Shown here: in pieces, positions 50,381 to 61,619 of the stretch
Layout of the letters: every line of letters starts with the position of its first letter
Position numbering within the stretch: the stretch's first letter is position 1
Source: Plectrocnemia conspersa
Lineage: Eukaryota > Arthropoda > Insecta > Trichoptera > Polycentropodidae
Reading direction: 5' to 3'
Length of the DNA stretch: 64,000 bases
NCBI GenBank assembly: GCA_009617715.1
Contig: VTFK01000155.1
Span: forward strand, 186,001-250,000
Program-made: the position numbers and the translations under genes
The notes under the pieces: model-generated
The model's input: the letters and a program-made list of their open reading frames with translations, nothing else
Databases searched by the model: none
What the model was told of the DNA's origin: nothing

Positions 50381-50514
50381 TATAATTTATCTGGCAGGTG
50401 CTAGTAAATAGTACTATATACATACGTATCAGTGAATGTGTATTTTAAAATAAAGCTATATATTTAATCTTATATGCTTCTCTAAGGTTTGCTAATGATA
50501 TCGTTAACTTCTTT

Positions 50515-50715
50515 AGTTTGCATACTATGACTAACTGGGGAGTGAGCTTATTCCATACGTTACTCATCGAAGATATTAAAATTTCGCTCCATACATTATA
50601 AATGCCATGTCATCCATCAATGACACTAACTGTCTTCTTAAATGTGGTTTATAGGTAATATTTTCAAATGTATTTATTACAATTTGATTCATTACGTAAA
50701 TGATGGGTTTTGTAT
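50515..50715 (-). pseudogene. pogo/Tigger-type DDE transposase C-terminal fragment
   Basis: The minus translation from about 50713 gives IIYVMNQIVINTFENITYK, which corresponds to the family's LIQPMDQGVIxTFKxYY. A frameshift follows, then IYNVWSEILISSMSNVWNKL, corresponding to the typical ILDxIxxIxxAWDEVxxSxMNGVWKKLWP, ending TPQLV. The order and spacing are right for Tigger/Jerky-like DDE transposases. The catalytic DDE residues lie upstream and are not preserved. It is adjacent to the hAT relic on the same strand, so one element probably inserted into or beside the other. Confidence 0.7.
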
Positions 50716-51378
50716 TCAGAAAAAAAACATGGCATGAAAATCTTTAGTCATCCATTTATAGATATCCAAATAAATATTCTTTAAAACCCGTTTTTGGTGT
50801 TATATTATACAATAATTGGTTTAATATGCATAGCGTCAGTAGCATTTACAATTAGGTGTTAGCCAAGAATATTAGTTAGAAAGCCAAAAATATTCTATAA
50901 TAAATATTAAAATCAAATATATTTTTAACGTTTTTTTTTAAATATATTTAATTATCTATAGAAAAAAATGTAAAATTAATACTATGGTTTATTTTTATTG
51001 CTCACGAGATTATGAAAATCTGCGACGCAACTGATTTTAGACTTATTTAGAATAATGAATATCTAGTATCCAAATACTTCACACTAAAACGATTTTATGT
51101 ATATTATATGTGATTCTAGTAAACATGAATAGGCAAACGATATGAATCATTTGAACAGTAATATGCGCATGTGAAGTGTTATTGAAATTCGATAATTTAG
51201 TAAACATAAATTTTCAACTGCTCTGTGTGGTTTGATTTATCACGAATAATAAATTATAAAAATAATAACTATAAAATAGGTTTTATTGCAAAAACTTTTA
51301 ATTTATTAAACCGTATTTTTAGGGTTTTAAACTAAAAAAAACATAAAGCTAGAATGCTTCCTCATTGTTTTACTTTAA

Positions 51379-51470
51379 AATGTATAGTCAGACTGATAGG
51401 TATACATCGATGATTAATACCAAAAAGACCTGGGCTTAATCTCTCAGACCTGAATTTTTATTTTTCGTAG
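51379..51470 (+). mobile_element. tRNA-derived SINE, copy 2 (head only)
   Basis: GACTGATAGGTATACATCGA, then TGATTAATACCAAAAAGACC and TGGGCTTAATCTCTC, aligns position by position with the tRNA-like heads at 42001 and 56719. The B box is more decayed (GGCTTAATCTC). It ends in an A/T-rich tail; no body is recognisable. Confidence 0.5.
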
Positions 51471-51664
51471 AAAAAATATTTTTGTTAAATTATTTTAAGT
51501 ACATTAAAATGGCACGAAAAAAAATTTTTTCGTTATTTTTTTCACTTAGTACATTAAAGAGGCTTGATATTTATTTGTGTGTGTTGTGAAATACTATAGT
51601 ATATTTTTGAATAATATGGTGTACACTGTGATATACAAAAGATCCCAGTGAAAATAAATCAAAA

Positions 51665-51756
51665 ATGACTTCAATAATGAGCAATAAAGTTATTGTAAAC
51701 TTGGATGGGTCTGAGGAGGCTAAATCCTATGTGGGGCAAAACAAGGCGGCACTCAG
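51665..51756 (+). CDS. Candidate first coding exon (weak), unidentified
   Basis: An ATG in a good arthropod context (CAAAAATG) opens a 92-bp frame including LDGSEEAKSYVGQNKAAL. It ends at CTCAG followed by GTAACG, an acceptable donor; reading on meets a stop within two bases of the junction. The frame lies where AT-rich DNA gives way to a GC-richer island (51700-51920). No family recognised. A short chance frame in a regulatory island is a real alternative. Confidence 0.22.
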
Positions 51757-52089
51757 GTAACGGAAGGCAACACATTCTTGACGGGAAGACGACGACCGGC
51801 AGTGCCTCGTTTGTCGAACACTCATTTATATCATCTATTAAGCATTTAATTACTAGTAAACTGTATTACTGCAGCGGCTCAATCTGTGTGTTTTGTCACC
51901 CGTTATTATCCGTCCGCTAAAGATCTCATTGTTTTTTAGTTTCTATAGGTGATTATTAAATATTTATTTTTTCCTAGATTATTCTAATCTCATGTTTGCA
52001 TAATTAAAATATAAACGATCTAGGTCGTGTGAAGTGACATACTATATTGATTGTAAACTGTAATAATAAATTATAATTAATAAAATACG

Positions 52090-52850
52090 TATCACTGATT
52101 TACAAACTGGTCTCGGTCCAAATTCTCACTACTTACTTAGAAGTTGTGGATTAAATTTACCCTGTTGTAGCGAAAGATTTACAATAATGTAATAATATTA
52201 GATTTATGTTAAAAACAATAAAATTAAAATTAAAAAACGAACGGTAAATAATTTAGTGTCGCTATTTTGATTTTCGTAAAACGTCCATTATCTTGTAAAT
52301 ATGATCTCATGAATCTAAAATTTCTTTAATCGACTTATGCATAGATTTACGCTGGTACTTTTTGGTTTGGAAGCCATTGTTGTAGGTATTAGATACAAAT
52401 TTGGAATACTTTTGCATTTTATAAAGCACATCAATTATACTACTAAGCATCCTGAAAAATAGATAATATTTTAGACATATAAATAGGACAAACTTTAGGT
52501 GATATAATATATAATTTTACCTCTGTATTCCTTTATTGACGATTTTAAGAGAATATTTTGTTGTTTTAAACATACATTAAACTTTATATTTAAACACTTA
52601 TATTATACAAAATGTGTACATTTTAAGTGCAGTATGAACGTTTACTTTACAGTTCAAATGTACGCTAGCAGGTATAAAATAGTAAAGCTTCTGTAATGAC
52701 ATCATTATTTCCTTTACGTTTACTACTTAGTTACTTTACATGGGTTTATGTACGCGAGATTTAACATAATAAAGTGGAATCATATTAAAAAAAATGTATT
52801 CATCGTATAAAAAAAGCATATTTTCAGTGAGACACGCGGGCGAATTAATG
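52090..52850. other. AT-rich tract, nothing recognised
   Basis: No supported feature. Confidence 0.5.
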
Positions 52851-52859
52851 ACTTACTAA

Positions 52860-53210
52860 TTGCGCTTAATGTCACAGGAAAATCGTATTTTTGACAAAGG
52901 TGAGAGAAAACAAAAAGGGCAACGATGCGATTACTTAAATTTATTATCCTGAAAAAAAATTTAACCAGCGAATAATCCCAACAAGCGAAAGCTCGACTGA
53001 TCTAATTTTGGAATATTTCATATGGTCGATATGTTTTGTGTTTATTTTGGGATATTAAACCATGAGTCATGGCCACCGTGGACTACATTAATTAATTAGG
53101 TCGATGAAAGTTTTGGTAAAAATTGTACGGGGATAGTGTATTTTTATTTCAGGGAGTGGTTCATCATGTGAAATTACCAGATCGTTTCTGTGAAATTAAA
53201 TACTTCATTC
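52860..53210. promoter_or_regulatory. Mixed-composition island with AP-1 palindrome
   Basis: A moderately GC-rich block with ATTAATTAATTAGG (53087-53100, homeodomain-type) and the palindrome CCATGAGTCATGG (53060-53072) containing an AP-1 site, TGAGTCA. No reading frame. Candidate regulatory DNA. Confidence 0.3.
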
Positions 53211-53219
53211 TTGGAAAAT

Positions 53220-54400
53220 TGGTAATTATATTAATTGATTAAAGAGTGCGTGTGTCGTTTTAATCGTGTGTGTTTTGAGGCGTGGTAGGGTTTTACTTTA
53301 ATTGTATTGCAAATTACAGAATGGCACATTATTAAGATAATTGTCAGTACTTCGTGTACGTTTGTATCTATTTGCAAACAGGGAGTGCATTTATTTTTAG
53401 AAATACAAACACGCTCAACTGTGTATTAAAAGCTTTTTTTTAATTAAAATGTCATTCATGTATGTTTAAAAGTTTTATAATGATTATATATAAAAACACC
53501 GTAAATTTTTTTTATACTTTTTCACAACAGTAGGTAGATTAATATGTACAATTATACAAAAATTACTTTATAAGTTACGTTCTTATTAGATTAAAGATTT
53601 TAGTTGTTTGTTACAAGTTTTTTATTAATTTTTAAATAATAAATTTAGCAATATATTTTAATTTTACTCTCATTGACATGTTTAGCTTATTGCAATCGAT
53701 ATAAAATTTCACATTTACTACAACATGTCAATTTATGTGTAACACACTGTAATATAAAAGAGCATTTTCATAGTTAATTTCTAAGCCTTTGATAAAAGTG
53801 CAGATAGCTAGCTCGTAGCAATTACAATTAATTTTAATAATGGATGTTATCCAAAGACTTTTTTTTATGCGATGAATTAATTATTGGTTGCCATTGTACC
53901 TTTATTGTCATATTAAATTCAAACGTCGCAAAAATTTGACAGTTGCTCAGTGAAAGTGAATTGTGATAAATGTTTATTTTAAAACACTGCACTACTTAAT
54001 TTTTAGGTATTAGAAAAATGCATAACTTGCAACTGTTGCAGCTTTCACTTCATTTGAAGAACTCAATCTGTTAGATTAGAATTCAGTGATCTATACTTAA
54101 TCATATGCTATACACTACACTTGACTAAGTTAAGTTAAAGCCCCCTTTAAATTAATAACGCTTTTGAACAAAGCCTAATTTGACAACAAATTGCAAATAT
54201 ATTTTTATACTTAAAAAATTTACTACCAGTATATTAACTCGTAGAGCATATCCAACATTTAAGTGTACTTTTCTTTCTCATTTTGTGTAACAGTGAGCCT
54301 CTTACAGAGACAGGCATCATTAGGTAAACAAATTTCATTCTTTTCGTTTGGAATATCGTCTTGCTGTATTTTACGTTATACATATACACGTATATAGTCT
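53220..54400. other. AT-rich tract, nothing recognised
   Basis: No supported feature beyond low complexity. Confidence 0.5.
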
Positions 54401-54409
54401 AAATATTGA

Positions 54410-54660
54410 ACAACGCTGTTGGCGGTGGCACGAAATGCAATCTTGTCTCACGGCGTTTGGCCATTTAGAAATTTCCTTCTCCATTCGGAGTGGCAGTATA
54501 CATTTTTTATACGACGCTTTTATACTTTTTGCTAACTTTCGTCCCCTGCGCCATTTTCTCTCGACACCTTCTATAATTCCGCTTACGGCTCTCTATTATA
54601 AACGCTTTCCAGATTAACGAATGCTATACATCGCTTTTCTCAGCCAGATGCTCGCCGGAA
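54410..54660. promoter_or_regulatory. GC-richer island, candidate regulatory DNA
   Basis: A block with CpGs at both ends and an 89-codon plus-strand frame across it (54348-54617) that has no recognisable motif. Similar to other islands. Confidence 0.25.
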
Positions 54661-54885
54661 TTTTTTTATTTCTTAACAACCTTTTTACATTCAGTAACGA
54701 ATATTATTTGATTGGTTTCAAGAAACAACATTCGAATAAACTGAATCTTTTATTTTAATTTAATTTGAATTGTAAAACATCAATTCAAAGTATACAATTT
54801 ATTATTGTAATTATGTTTTAATTGTTTTAGAGCCGTCGTTTTAATTAATCTTCATTTTGCTCAATTATTTCTAAGCTATATTTAT

Positions 54886-54945
54886 AAATAAATTAATAAT
54901 AAATAGAAATATAAACAAATATTTCTATTTATTATTAATTTATTT
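54886..54945. repeat. Perfect 26-bp inverted repeat, 8-base loop
   Basis: 54886-54911 and 54920-54945 are exact reverse complements (each arm contains AATTAATAATAAATAGAAAT), separated by TAAACAAA. The only G/C in each arm is one base. An uninterrupted 26-bp arm is not expected by chance. Possible recent template-switch event, cruciform or stem-loop RNA. Confidence 0.95.
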
Positions 54946-55845
54946 GTAATGATTAAAATTCAGATAAAGTATTATACACCATATATTGTAGCTTACGTTT
55001 GAGTTGTATAAATTATTTGTAAATACGTATGTGCCATTGGTATATCTTTCTGCTAGCTGTTGAATTCCTCTCTTATTATAAAATTCTTAGGATTTTTAAG
55101 CGCAGAACTGATCCATAAACTTTTTTCAAGAGTTATTATTAATACGAGTTTTGCAAAAGTCTGAAAAATGTAGGTTTGGACTATATGATGGAACAACTTA
55201 AACATCCTATCAAAATAACAATAATTTTTGCCGAATTTTACACAAATTGTGGTATAAAATTGTTATAGTGTTAAAGCACAGTGACTTTTACAATAATGAA
55301 CTATTAGCTTTATGTTTTGATGGATTGGGTTTGGGCAATTGTGGGCAGTACTTAGTAGAATAAATAGTTTGAATTGGTGACAGCAGCTTGTAGTACAAAG
55401 TACTATTTAATCCAACAATATGATTTTCCTAGCCAAAAGCGTTCTTTAAAATTTGTACCACTTTGCTACACTTTATTATATTTTTAACGTGAAAGTTATA
55501 ACAATTGTTTTATTAAAATATTTTTTAAATATAAAAATCGTCGGGCGTGACAAAATGCGTCTTTATTATATACTTGTCATCTACAAACTATGCGTCTAAT
55601 GTGACTAATATGCGTTTTATAGACGTGGGAAAAAATATGTCGTTATTTATTTTTCCGTTATAAACTTAAAACGTTACAGCTGAGTAGATCTGTACGTGCA
55701 AGTCAATTAGACACAAGCAATAGACGGAATCGGTGATATTTATATAGTTAATTATCAATTATTGTGCTTACAAGCAATCGATGTCACTTTGCAGTTTGTT
55801 GAAAATGATTTTTTTTACAATAGCGCATTTTTATAAGGTTGCTCT

Positions 55846-55905
55846 GGAGATCTGAACCCGTCGCCCTTGCGTTACAGTCCAGCGCCTTACGGACTACGCT
55901 TTTTC
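55846..55905 (-). repeat. tRNA-like relic (SINE head or tRNA pseudogene)
   Basis: The minus strand reads GCGTAGTCCGTAAGGCGCTG, then GACTGTAACGCAAGGGCGAC, then GGGTTCAGATCTCC. This is the layout of a tRNA from D arm through T arm, with an A-box-like first part and a degenerate B box (GGTTCAGATCT). No acceptor stem can be formed and internal stems mismatch, so it is not a functional tRNA. It differs from the SINE family at 42001/51379/56719. Confidence 0.5.
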
Positions 55906-56159
55906 AAAATTTTTCGGCGCGCATTTTTCGACATTTTTTTATAAATATTGTTTTAAATAATTCACTTACGCATATAAATATAATTTTATTATGCTTAAAT
56001 ATTTATTTTATATATTTATGGAATAAAAAAACACCTTCGTACATATAGAAATAAATTATAATATTAAGACTTTATTATTGTATATTTTTATTTTTTCTTT
56101 CTGTTATGTATTTTTTATATATTTTTATATATGTTTACTAAATTTGTTAGATGTAAAGA

Positions 56160-56460
56160 TTAGCTATTAAGCTAAATAAATTAATAAAATAAATAAATAA
56201 ATAAATATATATAGATCAAATATAAAATATTTTATACAAAAAAATAAGTTTGTCTTAAATTTTATTCGCAACCTAATAAATATAAATACAAACACATAAT
56301 TTTAAGAAAAAATTTGTGCATTTTAAAATCTAGGCTAGGCTGAGCTAGGCTATGATATGATGTACCCTAGCCTAGCCTAACTAAAAATATTTTTATTATT
56401 AAATATGTAGAAAAAAATATAAATTAGGCTAATTTTTTAAAAAAAAAAAAAATTATTTTA
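56160..56460 (-). repeat. Simple repeat plus dispersed relative of the 26-kb array
   Basis: (AAAT)n simple sequence lies at 56180-56205. At 56330-56380 the minus strand reads GTTAGGCTAGGCTAGGGTAC then CATAGCCTAGCTCAGCC, matching the core at 26892 in order and spacing. Flanks share TTGTATTTATATTTATTA-type words with the array spacers. AGGCTAGGCT (56332-56341) and AGCCTAGCCT (56369-56378) form a perfect 10-bp dyad. Confidence 0.6.
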
Positions 56461-56718
56461 ATTTTTTGCGCGCTTTTGTCTAGTGCGTTAATGTCGATTC
56501 GCTATTTTGTTCTACGTGCTTTTATTGTGACGCTATATTATACTAATTCTGGCGATAAATTTTCCATTAAATTTATGTTTGGAAACATTAAACTACGAAT
56601 ATATATTTACATTTATGTTGGCGGATGTCTTTCAAGAAACAGAGGTCAATAATCACCTGAACTAAGTGCCATTGTACCCTTTAAGATTCTGAATTTAACA
56701 TTATTATTAAAATTATAT

Positions 56719-56890
56719 TTGGAGGCCAGCACGATTGACAAGTAAGTCAGCGGCTAATACCTAATAGAGCTAGGTTCGAATTCTATATGGATCTTTGCTA
56801 AAAAAAATAATTAAATAGTAATTATTATATTATTATATATTAATAATTCCGATCGATCATTAGAGATTAGGGTTTCTTAAATTATAATTA
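56719..56890 (+). mobile_element. tRNA-derived SINE, copy 3
   Basis: The best preserved head of the family. GGAGGCCAGCACGATTGACA is followed by GTAAGTCAGCGGCTAATACC and AGCTAGGTTCGAATTCTATA, where GGTTCGAATTC differs from the B-box consensus by one base. An A-rich stretch follows, then a body with TTCCGATCGATCATTAGAGA shared with the copy at 42001. Confidence 0.65.
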
Positions 56891-57084
56891 TTCTAAAAAT
56901 TAATAATTGTAATAGTGACATTATATTGATAGTTAGCTGTAAAAATGGTTTATATTATTCAAGATTTAATTATTTTCATTGATTTTAAAAAATTTCAGTC
57001 TGGTATTTTTTACTTTTATGGTTGTTGCTTGTGTTTACATTTTAACGCATTTTGCGTATACCTGCCACGTTGCAATGACAATGA

Positions 57085-57480
57085 ATAGATAAATACGAAG
57101 GGTAGCAACAGATAGCAATTGTCGCTACGATTTTGGAGTACCACAGTGATTCAATCTGGTCCTCTCCTTCTTTATGCACTTTATCTTATAAATACAGGCA
57201 GCAATTAATAATGCTGATGACCTGAAAGTGTTTTTCAGAGTATGTACATCTACATATAAGCACAAAAAAACACAGATTCACTCGCTGTGAAATGTTGTTG
57301 ATCGACAATATATCATACTATATTACATTGTCACATTTTACAGAGCTCCTTGCACGGCAAAATTTTCTTACAGTTTAAGCGAAAGTGTTTTAAGCAGAAA
57401 TATTTCTATCGATGACTTGGTCATAATTCGCCATCACCATCGTCAAAGATGAAGAATTCGTTATGCGAAGTTCGTGTCAC
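57085..57480 (+). pseudogene. Non-LTR retrotransposon reverse transcriptase relic
   Basis: Plus-strand translation gives DFGVPQ*FNLVLSFFMHFIL (about 57129-57190), matching the RT block SGVPQGSNLGPLLFxLFINDL. NNADDLKVFFRV (about 57207-57243) matches LLFADDLKxFxxI, with both catalytic aspartates kept. Near 57370-57420, YSLSESVLSRNISIDDL matches YxLNGxxLxRVxSIKDLGV, the conserved segment after the palm. Two stops and at least one frameshift make it inactive. It differs from the jockey relic at 33775 and the fragment at 15640, so the window holds three LINE types. Confidence 0.75.
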
Positions 57481-57539
57481 TTCAATTATTTGTTGGGGAG
57501 AATTTTAAATAAAATTTCTGAGATATCTCTACAAGAGTA

Positions 57540-57780
57540 CAAGTCATATTCGTTTTTTTTATCCCAGTGACTTTTTGCTTGAAGCCTTGGGATACAATTA
57601 ATTTTTTTCTCATCACTTTTTCAAGTGTGTTACCAGTCTTCCAATGCTCGAGTGTCGTGATTGCGTCCCTTATTCTTTCCCGTTGTGGCCAGGACGTCAG
57701 CGCTTATGAACGCTTAAACTTTTTAACAAGCTTTCTCAATACAATAATATTTTCGGCGGTAGATATGAGGATTTAGAAAA
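57540..57780. other. Mixed-composition segment after the RT relic
   Basis: A 69-codon plus-strand frame (57567-57776) with no recognisable motif. It may be a further decayed part of the same LINE copy or an island. Unassigned. Confidence 0.25.
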
Positions 57781-58139
57781 AAAATTGTGGGATGGTGCTC
57801 ATATATTAGATATGTGCACCATATATTTTATTAATGTTTAATTGTGTAATTTTTGATTGTTTGAATAGCCATGAAGACGAATTAGGGTAATCTGTCAAGT
57901 CATGATGGTCAAATTTGTAATAAAAAAAAATATTATTTAGCATTTTACATAAACCAAATAACAATATACGTTGATATATTTTTTAATGTAATTTTTTACT
58001 TGTGTTTGCCAATGAAATCAATTATTTAATATTGATTTTTGTAATGAATTCTTAAATACCATAAAAAATCAATATAAAATGATTGAACGTTGTACAAAAC
58101 AAGATTTGATTAGTATTTTTTTTATTTAATCAAGCAGAT

Positions 58140-58640
58140 CTAGCCAGACAAATTGAAATTGTGAAAAAAATCTGATAGATAGGAACGAGTCCCAAGTTCG
58201 GCTTTGGGTTGCGGGGTCATTAGCGCTCGGTGATAAATCGTCAAAGGGAAACTGACTCCGACAAGATGAGGATCCGCTTTATCATCGACCGTGACGCGGA
58301 GCTTGCTAATTGAAACTAGGGAAAGGGAGGTTTTGGTCACAGAATTTCGGGGGATTTGTACCTTAGACACTTTATCTTCGCCGGGGCTCAGACGACGTTT
58401 GCTATAGCACGATTTCTCACGGCGAAAACGAGATATTAACACACGGGCAAATTGACGCCTATCCTTTGTGGTGATTAAATAGAAATTCATTATCAGGAAA
58501 TGGTGCGACGGATAAGTTTATTATTCTGAAGTCCGTTTATTAAACTCGCGTCAAGTCCAGCGGAAAGTTTCGATCTTGACGTTTAATCAACTTGTGTGAA
58601 GTGTCTCGCAAACGCGTCAAAGGGGTATGTTAGAAAATTG
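58140..58640. promoter_or_regulatory. GC-rich island with the window's longest ATG frame
   Basis: A CpG-rich block. Its minus strand holds a 116-codon ATG frame (58490-58140), the longest in the window, with a basic N-terminal half and no recognisable domain. No poly-A signal, splice pair or promoter supports it, and the island continues to about 58640 beyond the frame. I lean to conserved non-coding DNA, but a small intronless or terminal coding exon is possible. Confidence 0.3.
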
Positions 58641-58649
58641 AGGTGCAAC

Positions 58650-59515
58650 TTAAACCACTACTGCTGCTTAATTAAAAAATAGCAAATATAAATTGGGAGC
58701 TTTAATTTTCATTTTTTATTTCTAAAGTTTAAAATATTATTTTAATCTTATCCAACTTTGAATAAACCTAATCTTAATTTCACGACTTTGCTGTTCTATT
58801 TTGACGTTTTAATTTATTATTAATTCACGTAAATTGCCATGATTTGTAGATGAAATGTATACGCTTAAAACACATTTATATGTATAATGCGCGCTACACT
58901 TGTAAAACGCTTAAAACGCTGCTTATCCGCATTCATTAATCTATATTTATAGCATTATAAATATAATTAACACAAATTGTGGTAAATTAAACTAAGCATG
59001 TTAGCTTAACTAGATTATAATGCACATACACAAAGGCTCGTGTAACACAAACGCCCAAATGATATTATGAAGGTAGAATAGACCAACGATTGATCATAAC
59101 TCGCAAGTTGGTTGTTTAATTTTAATGATTTACAAAGTTAGGTGGGTCAAAATTTATCGACTAATTAAGTCAAATAACTACTGTTAAGAGCTGTTTATTG
59201 AAGCTGTAATATTCTTAATAAATTAAATGTTACAGCTTTTATTTTTTTTAATTCTCGTGTTGGGAGATGATAAAAAAATATTAAACACATTCTCTCAGAT
59301 TTTTAATAAATAAATCATACTTCTTTAAAATAATTAGCAATAATCAAAAATGTTTCAAGTCAATTTACTGATTTTTTAAAAATGACTTGATTCAATATTT
59401 TAATATATAATATTTGTTCATAAGTGAAGGCAAAGCTAATCTAATTAATACAGCAATCTAATGTCATTATTTTAAGTTCATTAGACACTATAGAAAATTA
59501 AAAAAATAGGAGTAA
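58650..59515. other. AT-rich tract, nothing recognised
   Basis: No supported feature. Confidence 0.5.
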
Positions 59516-59819
59516 ATCGCGATCTTCAGGCAACGTAGCTTTGTTTAGTGAATCGCCGATTGATTCGTAACTTACAAACAATTCACGCACGCGAATGTGG
59601 GGTGTCATCGATGCGTGAACGTCAAGCAGCGTTTTTCGGCTTTGCAATTACTAAAAATGTGTATAATTCAATAGCATTAAAAATGATCGCGCCACTGAAA
59701 AAAATATAAATTAAATAGCCAGTTATGTTGGATCAATCAAAAGTAAGGCGTCACATTCGCCTGCATAGTAATTGAATCGTAACGGTTTCAATACCTGATT
59801 AGAAATATTCGCTAAGGCA

Positions 59820-60390
59820 GTAAAAACAATTCAGCGCCCCGGACCCAGAGCCATAATCATCGGCGATACGATCTGAGGGTCCCTGGCGTTCGGGTACAAA
59901 AGTAGCTTAACGAATAACGGATGAGATAGGGAAAAACCGTTAAAAGTAACGCTTCCGGTCCTCGGTTGCTTTTAGCTACGCCCTTATGTGCTTCATATCC
60001 GGCGTGCAACTTAAATAACCACGTATGCCCGGGCTCTCATCTCGAATTTGCCAAAAGCGAGCCGAAGAATTAAACTGCGAGGTTTTCAACTTTGATAACA
60101 ACCGGAAGACAAATTTAATTTCCTACTCGCACCACGGCGACTAGCTGGGTTTTTCCTCCTTTTCTCGATGCCTCAGTCGTTGTATGCAAATGTGGGGATA
60201 ATCTCTTAATTATGTCGGTCAGAATGGCGCACTTCCGCTCCTTACCCCTCGATATTCTTAAGCCGGCGCGCTTAAACCCAAAATTACAGTGTGAAAATCC
60301 TCTATATATTAACTTGTACGTGTATACGTTTCTGCGGTGGCAACGACCGCTATTACTGACGGTGCGGCTTTTTGACAACACCGGCAAAAA
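59820..60390. promoter_or_regulatory. Long GC-rich island, candidate regulatory cluster
   Basis: About 570 bp of balanced, CpG-containing sequence in at least two sub-blocks (59820-60100 and 60110-60390). Opposed frames of 90 (minus) and 61 (plus) codons overlap in the second block and neither resembles a protein family. A smaller GC-richer patch precedes it at 59520-59640. Confidence 0.35.
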
Positions 60391-60929
60391 TAATTAATTG
60401 TAAATTTAATAATATCACGTAAAAGTTTCGTTTGACTGACGTTTCGGCGATTATCTTCCTGCCATTGTCATGGTCCATGTCCGCGGTCAGCTGTGACAAT
60501 CTGTTTTAAAATATAAAAAATGCTATGATGACTCAGCTTAGCAACACATGAAGCCTGCTACATTATTAATTATCAATATTAAATTACTGTAAACACTATA
60601 CATAACCTTAAAAATAATAAAAAACTTTTGCGTTGTACCTTAATTCGGATAACGAAGAGTAAATACTGTTATTTGTCAAGTATTATTTATTTATTGTAAC
60701 CGTGTAAACACAATCAATAATATAACTAACAAATATAACAAAACAATATATGAGCCGTTTTTTTGAAAGTGGTATAAGTCTATTTTTAAATAAAAATAAG
60801 TTAATGTTTGTTTTAGCCAGATATAATATCCATATTTTTATATTTTATAATTACACGGTCAACGGTGCACAATATTTACATAAATTAATCAAACTGTAAA
60901 ATATTATCGCAGGAATGTATTTGCTAAGA

Positions 60930-61595
60930 ATGGAGTCCATTTGTAATAATCTTATTAGTATCGTGTTGCCTGAAACACATTAATTAGGTTAAGATCATAT
61001 CATAGCCTACATTGACATACGTACTGGGCAAAACCGAAATATAAAGCATGCATTTATGTGGTTAAGAATTGTTCAATCAGCTGACTTTAATATAAACGTT
61101 ATTGACCATAAATTTCTGTTGTCGGATCATTAATTCCAAACGACAGAGATTTTGGAGTTGTGGAAACAGCAATAAGGAATAAGGACCATTTATATACTGT
61201 TCAAGACTATTATAATGTAGTAAAGAATTGCCGAAAAAAATGTATTGTTTTTATATGAAATGAAGCGAGAAGATTTTGTCTCAACCAAATATCTAGAAGA
61301 AGCATTATCAAACAGAAAAAAAATACGGAATGATAAATTATACGTTGCCTAAAGATGTGCTGGATGAGGTTCAAAAGGGATGAACCGCACATTTTTTCTA
61401 AAAAATATCAATGGAAGAAAATGCAAAATTTAATGTACCGCGATTTATTTGGAATACGAGGAATGCAATGTTACAATTGTACACAACTTCAAAACATATA
61501 ACCAAGAGAGAAATATGAAGATATGATAAGTTGAATGCATTATATACCTCCAATTACTTCACTATACTAAGTGTAAAGACAGAAGTAAGATTGAA
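60930..61595 (+). pseudogene. Multi-copy arthropod gene-family relic (IPNDRDFG family)
   Basis: The plus strand reads IIAYIDIRTGQNRNIKHAFM then WLRIVQSADFNIN and IDHKFLLS (about 60988-61128). After a one-base shift comes SLIPNDRDFGVVETAIRNKD, then HLYTVQDYYNVVKNCRKK, and in another shift YEMKREDFVSTKYLEEALSN (to about 61315). Further on are KISMEENAKFNVP and REKYEDMIS*MHYIPPI (about 61500-61555). I recognise the order GQNRNIKxALMW / GHSFLPNDRDFGxxE / NCRKKN / MxxxDFxST / IPPI from an abundant uncharacterised insect protein family that amplifies like a transposon. Frameshifts and stops show an inactive copy, but sequence decay is mild. The N-terminal half is missing. Confidence 0.75.
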
Positions 61596-61619
61596 ATATG
61601 AATAAGCTTTGTATTAATA

